From NCBI RefSeq assembly GCF_019236475.1, contig NZ_JAFAIX010000002.1, positions 186,001 to 250,000 of the forward strand: a stretch of 64,000 nt of DNA. The letters are read 5' to 3'. Numbering within the stretch: the stretch's first letter is position 1; every line of letters begins with the position of its first letter. Of the stretch, positions 44,159 through 52,649 are shown in pieces. The notes under the pieces were generated by a model. It saw nothing but the letters and a program-made list of their open reading frames with translations, had not been told where the DNA came from and searched no databases. This stretch comes from Chitinophaga sp. GTDB lineage: Bacteria; Bacteroidota; Bacteroidia; Chitinophagales; Chitinophagaceae. A program made the translations under genes and the position numbers.

Positions 44159-45183
44159 TGAAGATGCGTTTGATGTATTTAGCTGTGTTATCGATTTTAT
44201 TACTGACCGCATGTGAGTCTGAACTGCCATTGCCTCCTGGCAATGGCCAGCCCAGAGTGGTAGTATACAGTGAACTGACCGCAGGTCAACCTGCAGAGAT
44301 ACGCGTGGGCAAAAGTAAAATAGTGGCACCGGGAGTAGATAATTCTTTTGACTTGGTGCCTGATGCATTGGTAAAAATCCTGAACCGAGATAGCAGCCTG
44401 GTAGAAACGCTGACCTTTGCTACAGATACCAGTAATCGCATGAGTATTTACCGAGGTAAAGTGAACCTCAACCCCAATACCTTTTACCGGGTACGAGTAG
44501 AGGTTCCAGGGATGAGGGTAGTGACTTCCTCTACCACCATTCCGTCAAATTTGAAGGTAGATTTGTTAGATACCAGTCGTACTATCCTGAACGGCCGCCC
44601 GGTGCTACAGTTTCATCTCACCATTCATCCGCAACCCGGACAGCGGCAGTATATAGTAATGGAAGCGTTGAAACAATCCGCTCAAGTGGATTCATTCTTT
44701 ACGTGGAATGGTGTACGTTATAGCGTAGCTGCCAACGAAGACCTTTTTGATTCTGTGAAAGGTAAGCCTGGCGTAGTAATTTCAAAAGACACTACTTTCC
44801 TGAACGATTTCCTGCGTATCCCTTGCTATACCCAGGATGAGAATGCTGACAATAACCAAATTGGTGGTTTGAATGAAAATTATAATAGTATCCTCTTTAA
44901 CCAGACCAGCAGACCGATTACCACTAATCTCTATATTAACGCCACTGCACTGAGTTCCAACCAGGTGGAGGCTATTGCACCAAAAGGGCGTGTACTCGTG
45001 TACGTGAAATCTGTTTCCAGTCAATATTACGACTTCCTCTTAACCTATGAGAAGGTGAAGCGCAACCCAGGATTGAACAGTCTAATCCAGGCAGTTCAAT
45101 TGCGTAATAATACTTCCGGCGGCATTGGAATTGTAGGTGGTAGCAACCAGGTACTATACCAGTTATACTACGACGAATTATAA
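44158..45183 (+). CDS. DUF4249 lipoprotein
   Basis: A 341-residue lipoprotein; lipobox LTAC with CESELPLPPG, followed by a beta-sandwich-like body (VVYSELTAGQPAEIRVGKSK, RDSSLVETLTFATDTS, YRVRVEVPGMRVVTSSTTIPSN). DUF4249 genes in Bacteroidota regularly follow a TonB receptor of the CarboxypepD/plug type; the partner role at the outer surface is inferred. The ATG at 44158 overlaps the receptor stop (TGATG). It ends with a strong terminator. Confidence 0.9.
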   Translation: MKMRLMYLAVLSILLLTACESELPLPPGNGQPRVVVYSELTAGQPAEIRVGKSKIVAPGVDNSFDLVPDALVKILNRDSSLVETLTFATDTSNRMSIYRGKVNLNPNTFYRVRVEVPGMRVVTSSTTIPSNLKVDLLDTSRTILNGRPVLQFHLTIHPQPGQRQYIVMEALKQSAQVDSFFTWNGVRYSVAANEDLFDSVKGKPGVVISKDTTFLNDFLRIPCYTQDENADNNQIGGLNENYNSILFNQTSRPITTNLYINATALSSNQVEAIAPKGRVLVYVKSVSSQYYDFLLTYEKVKRNPGLNSLIQAVQLRNNTSGGIGIVGGSNQVLYQLYYDEL

Positions 45184-45202
45184 ACTTGGTCCCATCCAAT
45201 AC

Positions 45203-45242
45203 AAAAAGGCGCAAATCGGATATTCCCTCTTTGCGCCTTTTT
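45203..45242 (+). terminator. Terminator of the sigma/FecR/receptor/DUF4249 cluster
   Basis: AAAAAGGCGCAAA and TTTGCGCCTTTTT pair across a 14-base loop, then CATTTCC. A long symmetric stem usable on both strands. Confidence 0.85.
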
Positions 45243-45269
45243 CATTTCCCCTATTAGGGCGAGTTAATA

Positions 45270-47129
45270 TTATAACGGCATCGTATATATGTTATCGCTT
45301 GGATTCACATCTGCCGACCAGGTATTTCCCAAAATTACGGTATTGATTTTTTGGGGAGACGTAAAGTCCACGCGGACGGTCTTCTCGCCATGCTCCCAGC
45401 AAGCGATTGTTCGGTGCAGCTTTTGGGTAGTACCATCCTTAAATACAATGGTCAGATCTACCGGTACGGGTTTAGTTCCTTTGGAAGTTACCACCACAGA
45501 GCAGTTTTTCCCCTGTTGTTTCACGGAAGTAATGGCTAGGTCTGGATAGCCATCATCGAAGAACCAAATTTTCCAAAACCAGTTCAAATTGCGGCCAGAT
45601 CCCACATTCATACAATTGAAGAAATCATAAGGCTGTGGGTGTTTGCCGTTCCAGGAGGCAATATAATAGTGTAAAGCCTTCAGGAATAAACTGTCGCCCA
45701 ATAGATCCTTCACATAGAGATATCCCAATGCAGGTTTTGGATAGGAATTGACCATGTAGGATTCTGTCAGTTGATTGGAGGCCGTCATAATGGGCAGGTC
45801 TTGAGAACGGCCAGCGATGGCGTTATAAGGCGCCATACCGTAATTATCTATGATAGTGGAATCAATCATTGGAGAAATGAGCCATTCTCCGATAGTAGCC
45901 CAACCTTCGTCCATCCAGGCGTATAATGTTTCATTGGTACCCATGTAAAAAGGAAACATAGTATGCATGATTTCGTGATCTGTCAGTTCGATGGATTGTT
46001 CCTTGCTGGCCAGGGCATTATCATTGACCATCATAGGGTATTCCATCTGATCAAGTCCTTCGAAAACGGTTTCATGCGGGTAAGGGTAAGGCCAGCGTGG
46101 GAAACGATAGCTCATACTTTCCACTGTTTTCCTGGCATAAAAAGGTACGCCATCGAAATCATCATGGTCCTCATTATACACAGCATCCACGCGGGTTCTG
46201 CGTTTGGTTTTCGGATCTACTTCCACACTACTTGATTTCCAAACATAATGATTGCTGACAGCGAAAGCAAAATCGGTTACATTATTTGCTTCATAATGCC
46301 AGGTATTGGAAGTACTGTTCTTGGTGATGTTGCCATTGGCCAAGTCGGTACTGTCGATGATAGAGATAATGTCGTTGTTTTTCTCTGCCTGGGCAATGCG
46401 TTGTAAGTATTTCGGCTGTAAAACCTCAGCGCCATTTTTCAGGTCGCCGGTAGCCCAGGCCTGGTAATTACCAGGCACGGTAATGTCTACACGGAAATTA
46501 CAGAAGTCGTTATAAAACTCAGTGGTACCGATATAGGGGATTTTGTCCCATCCATTGATATCATCATAAACGGCTATACGCGGAAAGAAGTAGGCAATAA
46601 AATGAGCGCCCGTGTCTACCATACCTGTACGGATATGGGACGTTTCGTTCAGTTTATAGGAAAAATCAAGTTCCAGCTTCAATTGCCCCCCAGGTAAGGT
46701 TTCAGGGATATCTAACTGTAAGTTGGTACCGGACGACTTTAAGCCCCCCATACTGATACCATTGACCTTCACATTAGCGAGGGCCACACCATCTCCCATA
46801 TCACTGGCCGCTATAGGCATACCACGGAGGCTACCATGCTGGAAGAGGTTCGGGAATAGTTTGATATTGAGATTGCGGAGTGTATCCGGACTGTTGTTAG
46901 TATACACAACAGTTTCAGATCCTGACACCAGCCTACTTTTCGGAGCAAAAGCAACTTTAATATCATAGTTGGCGCGGTTTTGCCAATACTTTGGGCCTGG
47001 AGCACCTGTAGTGCTGCGGGTTCCGTTCTCATAAGCCTGCCTGATATTCCTCGGCATATACAACTGTTGAGCAGTTGCCTGCTGGAACATGGTTCCCAGC
47101 AGTATGATAAATATTAATCTTGACTTCAT
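45270..47129 (-). CDS. M1-family metallopeptidase, exported
   Basis: The start is at 47129 (MKSRLIFIILLGTMFQQATAQ), giving 619 residues with a signal peptide; the open frame has seven more upstream codons. The zinc site HEIMH is at about residue 384, with the third ligand in WMDEGWATIGEW 18 residues on, as in M1 aminopeptidases. The GAMEN exopeptidase motif is replaced by QMEYPMM, as in the cold-active/ClpB-like M1 subgroup. N-terminal beta sandwich (DIKVAFAPKSRLVSGSETVVYTNN). It probably acts on peptides in the periplasm. Confidence 0.92.
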   Translation of the reverse strand: MKSRLIFIILLGTMFQQATAQQLYMPRNIRQAYENGTRSTTGAPGPKYWQNRANYDIKVAFAPKSRLVSGSETVVYTNNSPDTLRNLNIKLFPNLFQHGSLRGMPIAASDMGDGVALANVKVNGISMGGLKSSGTNLQLDIPETLPGGQLKLELDFSYKLNETSHIRTGMVDTGAHFIAYFFPRIAVYDDINGWDKIPYIGTTEFYNDFCNFRVDITVPGNYQAWATGDLKNGAEVLQPKYLQRIAQAEKNNDIISIIDSTDLANGNITKNSTSNTWHYEANNVTDFAFAVSNHYVWKSSSVEVDPKTKRRTRVDAVYNEDHDDFDGVPFYARKTVESMSYRFPRWPYPYPHETVFEGLDQMEYPMMVNDNALASKEQSIELTDHEIMHTMFPFYMGTNETLYAWMDEGWATIGEWLISPMIDSTIIDNYGMAPYNAIAGRSQDLPIMTASNQLTESYMVNSYPKPALGYLYVKDLLGDSLFLKALHYYIASWNGKHPQPYDFFNCMNVGSGRNLNWFWKIWFFDDGYPDLAITSVKQQGKNCSVVVTSKGTKPVPVDLTIVFKDGTTQKLHRTIACWEHGEKTVRVDFTSPQKINTVILGNTWSADVNPSDNIYTMPL

Positions 47130-47167
47130 ATATTTCTGTCTGCCAGCCAAAATTAATGAATATGCAG

Positions 47168-47521
47168 CTACTGTATGGAATCTTTACGTGCCGGAATACT
47201 ATCATGTAGCGGGCTGCGGGAAGAATCTGCCGGGACCGTATGTAAACTATCGCTTGTCTGTGCCAGGGAATCCGCCACTGGTCCGGATTTCTTAATGGGC
47301 GCTGTGGGGGCTGTATTTCTTTTGCGGGTATAATCCGAAGAATAACCGTTGCGTTTAAGATCCTTCATTGTCTTTTTATCGAACAGGTATTTCGGATGTT
47401 TTTCTGGCCTCAGGCCGTCATCAAATTTGGATTCAGCGCCCATGGCTGGGGCGGTGTACACCTTACTGGAGGTATTGCAGGCCAGCAGGAAACAAATGGG
47501 GATCGTATACCTCTTTTTCAT
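47168..47521 (-). CDS. Small lipoprotein of unknown function
   Basis: A 117-residue protein; MKKRYTIPICFLLAC forms a lipobox at Cys15. The remainder is low-complexity, rich in Ser, Pro, Asp and Lys, with KKTMKDLKRNGYSSDYTRKRNTAPT, and ends PLHDSIPARKDSIQ. No family was recognised. It lies 38 bp 5' of the M1 gene on the same strand, so the two may be co-transcribed. Confidence 0.6.
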   Translation of the reverse strand: MKKRYTIPICFLLACNTSSKVYTAPAMGAESKFDDGLRPEKHPKYLFDKKTMKDLKRNGYSSDYTRKRNTAPTAPIKKSGPVADSLAQTSDSLHTVPADSSRSPLHDSIPARKDSIQ

Positions 47522-47736
47522 GCACTACATCTGGGAAAAAGTGAGCATGGGCAAGGGAGCAGGACCTACGAACAATAACGGGATACCTTACACGTTTATT
47601 ATCCGGTTAAGTAACTATCGGCCATTTTGAAAATCAATCGGCCTGTATTAAATTTAGCGTAAATTCATTGAATGCCCGCCCCATTGGTCCTGAATATTCT
47701 TAAATTTAATCTCTATTTTGTTATTATCACAACGCT

Positions 47737-48825
47737 ATGAAAGTATCTACAACAAGCTTCCCCAGTGTGTTTGAAACCGCCTTTGGGAACACTGAAAACT
47801 CCAGTAAAGATTTATTGAACGGTTTAAAAATTAAAAAGGACGAAACATGGTACCTGGTAGGTAACATGGCCAAGCGTGGAGGTATTAATCCCGGCAGAGT
47901 GACGAATGCTTCTCCCCAGGAGGAAGACTATGAGATACTGTTTAAGGCAGCCCTGCTGAATACCATCGATAAGGTACAGCAACCGATCTCGATTACGATG
48001 GGCTTCCCCTTCTCTACTTATAATATCTATAAAGCTGCTGCAGAACAGTTTTTAAGTAAAAGACATTTCCTGGTTGATTATGATACGCAGACCTTTAACA
48101 ACAAAGGTGCTTTCAAAAAAGGGATGTTTGATATTGAACGATATGAAGTGATTCCTGAGATTGTAGGTGGTATTATTGGTTTGAAAAAAACGATTCCTGA
48201 ACCACTGGAAAACTTTATTGCCATTAGTTTTGGATTTGGTACCATTGAAGGTGGCATGGCTACCGGCGACGGTCTGATTCATCGTACTTGCTTCAGTTCT
48301 CATGGCATCCGTTACGCGATCAATAACCTGACTCGTGAACTGAACCAGAAGCATTATCTGGAGATGAAAAATGAGCATCAGGTAGACGACGCTTTTATGA
48401 AAGGCTCCATCTTTACCAATCGCAAACGCATTGACCTACGCGAGATGAGAAAAGGCGTACTGACACAGTACTACAAGGAAGTTGTATCTCCGCTCATGCG
48501 TAAATACTTTACAGACCTGGATTTTGAAACTTGCGAAAAAATCTACCTGATGGGTGGTGGCGCACATTATAAAGAATTAACAGACGCCTTCGCAGATGAA
48601 TTCAGAGATTTTATCCCAGTAGAAGTAGCTCCGGAGCCTGAAAAACTCGTGAGTGTTGGTTATCTTTACAATTCGCTGCGCATTTCAGATAACAAACAAC
48701 ACCGTAGTGTAGGTTTGGATCTGGGTAATGCTAGCTCCATTGTATCCTATTTTGAGGATGAAAATCGGCCAGCACCCACTCCAACTACAACGGCTGCTGC
48801 TGATACAATTCCCATTAACCTGTAA
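47737..48825 (+). CDS. ParM/Alp-type actin-like protein, apparently circularly permuted
   Basis: A 362-residue cytoplasmic protein. It shows actin/ParM-fold segments in permuted order. Residues 8-16 (FPSVFETAF) resemble the segment that follows the first hairpin of ParM-like proteins. Residues 160-173 (FIAISFGFGTIEGG) are the phosphate-2-like region, with Ser where Asp is usual. Residues 269-276 (IYLMGGGA) are the adenosine-type GGG motif. The phosphate-1 hairpin (SVGLDLGNASSIVSYF, residues 324-339) comes last instead of first. The in-frame stop about 28 bases upstream and no alternative start exclude a missed N terminus. It is followed 9 bp later by a bactofilin gene; a joint cytoskeletal role is inferred. 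Confidence 0.85.
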   Translation: MKVSTTSFPSVFETAFGNTENSSKDLLNGLKIKKDETWYLVGNMAKRGGINPGRVTNASPQEEDYEILFKAALLNTIDKVQQPISITMGFPFSTYNIYKAAAEQFLSKRHFLVDYDTQTFNNKGAFKKGMFDIERYEVIPEIVGGIIGLKKTIPEPLENFIAISFGFGTIEGGMATGDGLIHRTCFSSHGIRYAINNLTRELNQKHYLEMKNEHQVDDAFMKGSIFTNRKRIDLREMRKGVLTQYYKEVVSPLMRKYFTDLDFETCEKIYLMGGGAHYKELTDAFADEFRDFIPVEVAPEPEKLVSVGYLYNSLRISDNKQHRSVGLDLGNASSIVSYFEDENRPAPTPTTTAAADTIPINL

Positions 48826-48834
48826 ATTGTTTGT

Positions 48835-49305
48835 GTGATTAACGTTCAACATTTATTCCGTAACCTGATTCGTCCCGGTGCTTTCCGCATTCCTAAATCC
48901 GTAACTGTCAATGGCGGTATAGACGCTACTATTTCTGGCCGTATAGATGGCCATGTACGCGGGAATGTAAAAACCACGGGGAAGTTAATAATCAGTGAAA
49001 ACGCCAGTATCAAAGGGCATATATATGCCACAGATTTGGTTATTTACGGAAAAGTATTTGGCGACGTTTATATCAGCAATAAGGCATATGTCACCACTAA
49101 AGCATTCGTGAAGGGGGATGTCAATGCCATGATTCTTGAAATTGAGGAAGGCGCTGTAGTAGAAGGCGCCATCCGTAAAAATATCCAGGCAGTGCAGCAA
49201 ACCGAGGAACCGGTAGTTGCATTGCCTGTAATGGAAGCCGCTGCACCCACCGTTGTTATTCCACCTCCGCAGCAGGAAGAAGAACAAAATAGTTCGTGGT
49301 TCTGA
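48835..49305 (+). CDS. Bactofilin family cytoskeletal protein
   Basis: A 156-residue bactofilin starting at GTG. The repetitive core from about residue 20 to 115 (SVTVNGGIDATISGRIDGHVRGNVKTTGKLIISENASIKGHIYATDLVIYGKVFGDVYIS) matches the right-handed beta-helix built of short turns that polymerises without nucleotide. The disordered tail (VVALPVMEAAAPTVVIPPPQQEEEQN) is Pro/Glu-rich. Bactofilins form filaments in cell-shape and surface functions. Its pairing with the actin-like gene 9 bp upstream suggests one operon. Confidence 0.93.
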   Translation: MINVQHLFRNLIRPGAFRIPKSVTVNGGIDATISGRIDGHVRGNVKTTGKLIISENASIKGHIYATDLVIYGKVFGDVYISNKAYVTTKAFVKGDVNAMILEIEEGAVVEGAIRKNIQAVQQTEEPVVALPVMEAAAPTVVIPPPQQEEEQNSSWF

Positions 49306-49306
49306 G

Positions 49307-49537
49307 TTATCTCTTTCCTTTGAGCGGTTCCAACAAATAACCCAATCCGTTCATCTTTATCACCAGCAATGTTTCCAGGAGCATTCCCAGCTTTCCGGCA
49401 GGAAATCCTTTGCGCTGAAACCATTCCAGGTAGCTGACCGGCAGGTCGCACAGTATGGTATTTTCATATTTGCCAAATGGCATTTTCATAGTCACTAGCT
49501 GTTTTAGCAGCTCCGGGTTGGGTTGTGCCAGTTCCAT
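49307..49537 (-). CDS. DUF3820 family protein
   Basis: The start ATG at 49537 (MELAQPNPELLKQLVTMKMPFGKYENTILCDLPVSYLEWFQRKGFPAGKLGMLLETLLVIKMNGL) gives 76 residues, the normal family length; the upstream 18 codons look unrelated. The family includes a Pseudomonas quorum-sensing-regulated protein, but its action is unknown. It converges on the bactofilin gene, with one base between the two stop codons. Confidence 0.88.
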   Translation of the reverse strand: MELAQPNPELLKQLVTMKMPFGKYENTILCDLPVSYLEWFQRKGFPAGKLGMLLETLLVIKMNGLGYLLEPLKGKR

Positions 49538-49572
49538 GCTTATCTTTTGTGCAAAGAAAGGAAAGTTTACAT

Positions 49573-49610
49573 AAAAAAAGTGCCGCATCAATTATGATAC
49601 GGCACTGATA
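49573..49610 (-). terminator. Terminator after the DUF4136-like lipoprotein gene
   Basis: AGTGCCGCATCA and TGATACGGCACT pair around ATTA with one mismatch; on the minus strand the hairpin is followed by seven T. It lies 24 bp past the stop at 49634. Confidence 0.8.
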
Positions 49611-49633
49611 AAAACAAACAACTGAAACTAGTA

Positions 49634-50302
49634 TTATCGACTGAGCAAGCCTTCATTCTGTAATGCGTCCGCTACCTTTTGGGAGAATGCCTTACCAAAA
49701 GAGGCCATGCTACCCGGATTAACGGTTTCTGATTGTCCGGACCATACTAACTTACCATCTCTGTTCAGATCGTAGAGGTTAGATTCAAGGAAATAGGTTT
49801 TATCAGTTGTATAGTAGCCAGGGCTGTATAGGGCGCCATACATATATCCATAGTAACCCCAGAAGCTACCATACCAACCATATGCCGGATAAGGCGCATA
49901 CATATATGTACCAGGCACATAGCGTGTTTCTGATTCCTTTTTGACAATAGAGGCCGTTAAGATAGCGGCATATCCCGCTGCACGGATTTTATCCGCCATA
50001 TCCTTACGGGATACTTCATTTTTCGGATCAAAATTCGGAGGGAACATATCCAGACTTCTTCCTGTAACGATCCCTTTCTGCGCCAAAGTAGCAGCCAGGT
50101 TTGTTTCTATTGTTTGCCGGGCACCCATGTCAGAAGACAGACTGGCAATCAAGATTTTGTGATATCCTCCCGCAGGAGCATCATTTGATTTCCAGGTACC
50201 GGTCATATGCACAGTAGTACCGCAGGCTCCTAGTAATAATACCAGGGCTAGGGCTACAAAAAGCTGGCATTTTACAAGATGTTTGAAATATTGGGAATAC
50301 AT
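49634..50302 (-). CDS. DUF4136-like lipoprotein
   Basis: A 222-residue lipoprotein: lipobox LLGAC at about residue 27. HKILIASLSSDMGARQTIETNLAATLAQKG and FGKAFSQKVADALQNEGLL resemble DUF4136-type proteins. A Tyr/Gly-rich insertion (TYMYAPYPAYGWYGSFWGYYGYMYGALYSP) spans about residues 130-160 and may be surface-exposed. Function unknown; the family is common in Bacteroidota envelopes. Confidence 0.75.
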   Translation of the reverse strand: MYSQYFKHLVKCQLFVALALVLLLGACGTTVHMTGTWKSNDAPAGGYHKILIASLSSDMGARQTIETNLAATLAQKGIVTGRSLDMFPPNFDPKNEVSRKDMADKIRAAGYAAILTASIVKKESETRYVPGTYMYAPYPAYGWYGSFWGYYGYMYGALYSPGYYTTDKTYFLESNLYDLNRDGKLVWSGQSETVNPGSMASFGKAFSQKVADALQNEGLLSR

Positions 50303-50484
50303 AGTGCATTTTTTAATGGGTGAACAGTTGTTACACTGCTGTCATTCCTATCTATGACAGGTTTTCTATTAACAACAAGTGCCAGGGTAAAATGTTCTGG
50401 AGGGAAGCGTTTAAGCTTTGCCGTTACAGGCTCAGGGGTAAAATATTTAATATGGGGACGTTGTCAGAAAGAGAGAATTTTGAT

Positions 50485-50498
50485 ATTTTTGCAAAAAT
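50485..50498. promoter_or_regulatory. 14-bp palindrome upstream of the Lrp-family gene
   Basis: Perfect palindrome ATTTTTGCAAAAAT, about 40 bp before the regulator's start, surrounded by A/T-rich sequence. Lrp/AsnC proteins bind such A/T-rich palindromes, so autoregulation is plausible but unproven. Confidence 0.4.
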
Positions 50499-50537
50499 TG
50501 TTTTATTTTTAGATAAAATCTAAATCCAATAGCCTAA

Positions 50538-51011
50538 ATGAGCCACCAGTTAAATATTGACAAATTAGACCTACAAATAATATCTGAGATGTCCAACGAT
50601 GCCAGCATCTCCTATGCAGAGCTGGGTAAGAAACTTTTCGTGTCAGGTGGCACCATCCACGTACGTATTAAAAAGCTGCATGAAATGGGTGTTATCCGTG
50701 GTACCCGTTTGCAGGTGAATCTCCGCGCCATTGGATACGATGTATTGGCCTTCATAGGCATCTATCTGGAGAAAAGTTCCTTGTATGAAAACGTTGCGAA
50801 ACAGTTGTTAAAAGTTCCACAAATTGTACGTCTGAACTACACTACAGGCGCCTACAGTATGTTTGCAGAAATCATCTGCCGCGACAGTGCGGAGTTACGT
50901 AAGATTCTGCAAGATGACCTCCAGCATATAAAAGGAATAGAGCGGACCGAAACTATTATCTCCTTAGAAGAAAGCTTCAGCCGCCCTATTAATGTGAGTG
51001 CTGCCATGTAA
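50538..51011 (+). CDS. Lrp/AsnC-family transcriptional regulator
   Basis: A 157-residue regulator. The N-terminal winged HTH (KLDLQIISEMSNDASISYAELGKKLFVSGGTIHVRIKKLHEMGVIRGTRLQVN) is followed by the RAM ligand-binding domain (VLAFIGIYLEKSSLYENVAKQLLKVPQIVRLNYTTGAYSMFAEIICRDSAELRKIL). The effector is presumably an amino acid but is not known. It stands alone with a palindrome in its leader. Confidence 0.93.
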   Translation: MSHQLNIDKLDLQIISEMSNDASISYAELGKKLFVSGGTIHVRIKKLHEMGVIRGTRLQVNLRAIGYDVLAFIGIYLEKSSLYENVAKQLLKVPQIVRLNYTTGAYSMFAEIICRDSAELRKILQDDLQHIKGIERTETIISLEESFSRPINVSAAM

Positions 51012-51027
51012 TTACATGGTACAGCCT

Positions 51028-51198
51028 TCAATGAAACATTTCGTTTCTGCTTCTGCGCATCACTCTATGTGGGCGATACGCCAGCAGGCGAATATTCTTT
51101 TCGATTTCTGGATTGTGTACAACAGGACGGGTTTCTGGAGCCAGTTCGTCTTTAATGGCAACAGTAAATGCTTTGCGGAAAAAATTAAATTTGAACAT
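51028..51198 (-). CDS. Possible 56-residue basic small protein
   Basis: An ATG at 51198 starts a 56-residue frame, MFKFNFFRKAFTVAIKDELA...RPVVHNPEIEKNIRLLAYRP...RRSRNEMFH, ending TGA at 51028. It is soluble and basic, and its codon choice looks like the neighbours', with no frame interruptions. It was not recognised. Two opposing, longer frames overlap it but read as non-protein. Its position next to the Lrp gene, convergent, does not help. Confidence 0.45.
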   Translation of the reverse strand: MFKFNFFRKAFTVAIKDELAPETRPVVHNPEIEKNIRLLAYRPHRVMRRSRNEMFH

Positions 51199-51393
51199 AG
51201 TACTGGTTTTGCCCTGCAACCGGCATCACCAGTGGAGGAGACGGTTACAGGAGATGAAATAAATTGTTTTTCGTTGCAGGATCTGAGTCCATGTATTTTT
51301 GTTTTGATACGATGCAAAGGTAAGCAGAGAAGTAATGCGAAACTGTTAGAATCATTGTAAAAAGTTATTAGAAAGCTCTTAGAAATACGAAAT

Positions 51394-51432
51394 CCCGGTA
51401 CACTGGCGGTGTACCGGGATTTTATTTTTGTA
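51394..51432 (+). terminator. Strong hairpin between the small ORF and the methyltransferase gene
   Basis: AATCCCGGTACAC and GTGTACCGGGATT, with a TGGCG loop, followed by TTATTTTTG on the plus strand. It probably ends plus-strand transcription from the Lrp gene, and may also serve the minus-strand methyltransferase gene. Confidence 0.75.
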
Positions 51433-51445
51433 ACCAAATTCTACT

Positions 51446-52630
51446 TTATTCGGTGGTGGCTTGTTTGCGCGGGTCTCTCGTACCAGCATAAAGCTCATAT
51501 TCCAGCAGACGACAATCCAGTGTGCTATTATAGAACTCGATGCGTCGTTTTGCTTTGAGTCCTATTTTCTTTGCCAGGTCGAGGTTTCCGGTGAATATAT
51601 ATCCAAAGTATCCACCACAGCGTTGTTTCATGAAATCACCGATACGGCCATACGTTTCTTCCAAAGCGGTAATTTCTCCGAGGCGTAAACCATATTCCGG
51701 GTTCATGAATACCACACCGCCGCCATTTTCTGGCACTGTGGTAGCAGCGAAATCACAGACTCTGAAGGTAATCATATCATCTACACCTGCAGCCCTGGCG
51801 TTTTTACGGGCATTTTGAATAGCCTGTTCACTAAGGTCTGTGGCAATAATTTTGAGTCCGGGTACTTCCACGATCTGTTTTTCCAGTAATCCTCTCTCCT
51901 CTTGATATACGGTATCATCATAACCGTTGAGGTGCATGAATCCGTAGTTATCCCTGAAAAGTCCGGGCCTGCTGTTGGTAGCAATAAGCGCGGCTTCTAT
52001 AGCGAGTGTTCCGGAACCGCACATTGGATTGATAAAAGGCGATTTTCGGTCCCAACGGGAAGCCAGGATGGTGCTGGCCGCCAGGGCTTCCAACATAGGC
52101 GCTTTTCCTGGAATTTTCCTGTAACCATGACGGGCAAGAGAATCCCCAGAAGTATCGATAAAGATTTCAGCGTCTTCATTTTTCCAGAAGAGGTTTACCA
52201 CAGCCCCAGTAAGCTCTGCACCGGTAGATGGCCTTTTGCCGGTTTTCTCCCGCAGTCTGTCTACAATCGCGTCTTTTACACGCAGATTGGCAAACATACT
52301 GTTGTTGATCGTCTCATTCAGCACATTGCTGGTAATGGAAAAGTAGCCATCTGCTTTGAGGATATTTTCCCAGGCGTAGGCTTTCAGTTGCAGGTAAATT
52401 TCATCTGCATTCTGTGCCTTAAATTGTTTCAGGCTATAGAGTACCTGGCTAGCACAGCGCAGGTTCAGATTGAGCCGGATACAGTCGTTAATGGTTCCCT
52501 GCAAACGTACCCCTGTAACAAAAGTATCTTCTAGGGTGAATCCTAGATCTTTTACTTCCTGTTCCAGGTAAGGAGTCAGGCGCTTATTACATGTGATGGT
52601 AATGGCGCCACTTTTTGTATATAAAGACAT
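51446..52630 (-). CDS. THUMP-domain class I rRNA N2-guanine-type methyltransferase
   Basis: A 394-residue protein of the RlmL-N-terminal/YpsC group. Residues 1-150 hold the N-terminal ferredoxin-like and THUMP domains (SLYTKSGAITITCNKRLTPYLEQEVKDLGF, VKDAIVDRLREKTGKRPST). The SAM-binding motif NPMCGSGTLAIEAALIA and the DLSEQAIQNARKNARAAGVDD block follow. The catalytic tetrapeptide, usually NPPY, is NPEY (VFMNPEYGLRLGE). It probably methylates a guanine of 23S rRNA or tRNA. The map gene is 19 bp upstream, co-directional. Confidence 0.92.
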   Translation of the reverse strand: MSLYTKSGAITITCNKRLTPYLEQEVKDLGFTLEDTFVTGVRLQGTINDCIRLNLNLRCASQVLYSLKQFKAQNADEIYLQLKAYAWENILKADGYFSITSNVLNETINNSMFANLRVKDAIVDRLREKTGKRPSTGAELTGAVVNLFWKNEDAEIFIDTSGDSLARHGYRKIPGKAPMLEALAASTILASRWDRKSPFINPMCGSGTLAIEAALIATNSRPGLFRDNYGFMHLNGYDDTVYQEERGLLEKQIVEVPGLKIIATDLSEQAIQNARKNARAAGVDDMITFRVCDFAATTVPENGGGVVFMNPEYGLRLGEITALEETYGRIGDFMKQRCGGYFGYIFTGNLDLAKKIGLKAKRRIEFYNSTLDCRLLEYELYAGTRDPRKQATTE

Positions 52631-52649
52631 AATGGGCGCAAATTACCAA

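Noticed and set aside
47640..47737. Missed N-terminal phosphate-1 hairpin upstream of the actin-like gene
   Set aside because: There is an in-frame stop about 28 bases upstream with no start codon between, and no GLDLG-like coding in any frame there.
50998..51437. Opposed frames of 120 and 125 residues in the gap after the Lrp gene
   Set aside because: Neither resembles a protein; the shorter minus-strand frame (51028-51198) is the only plausible one there.
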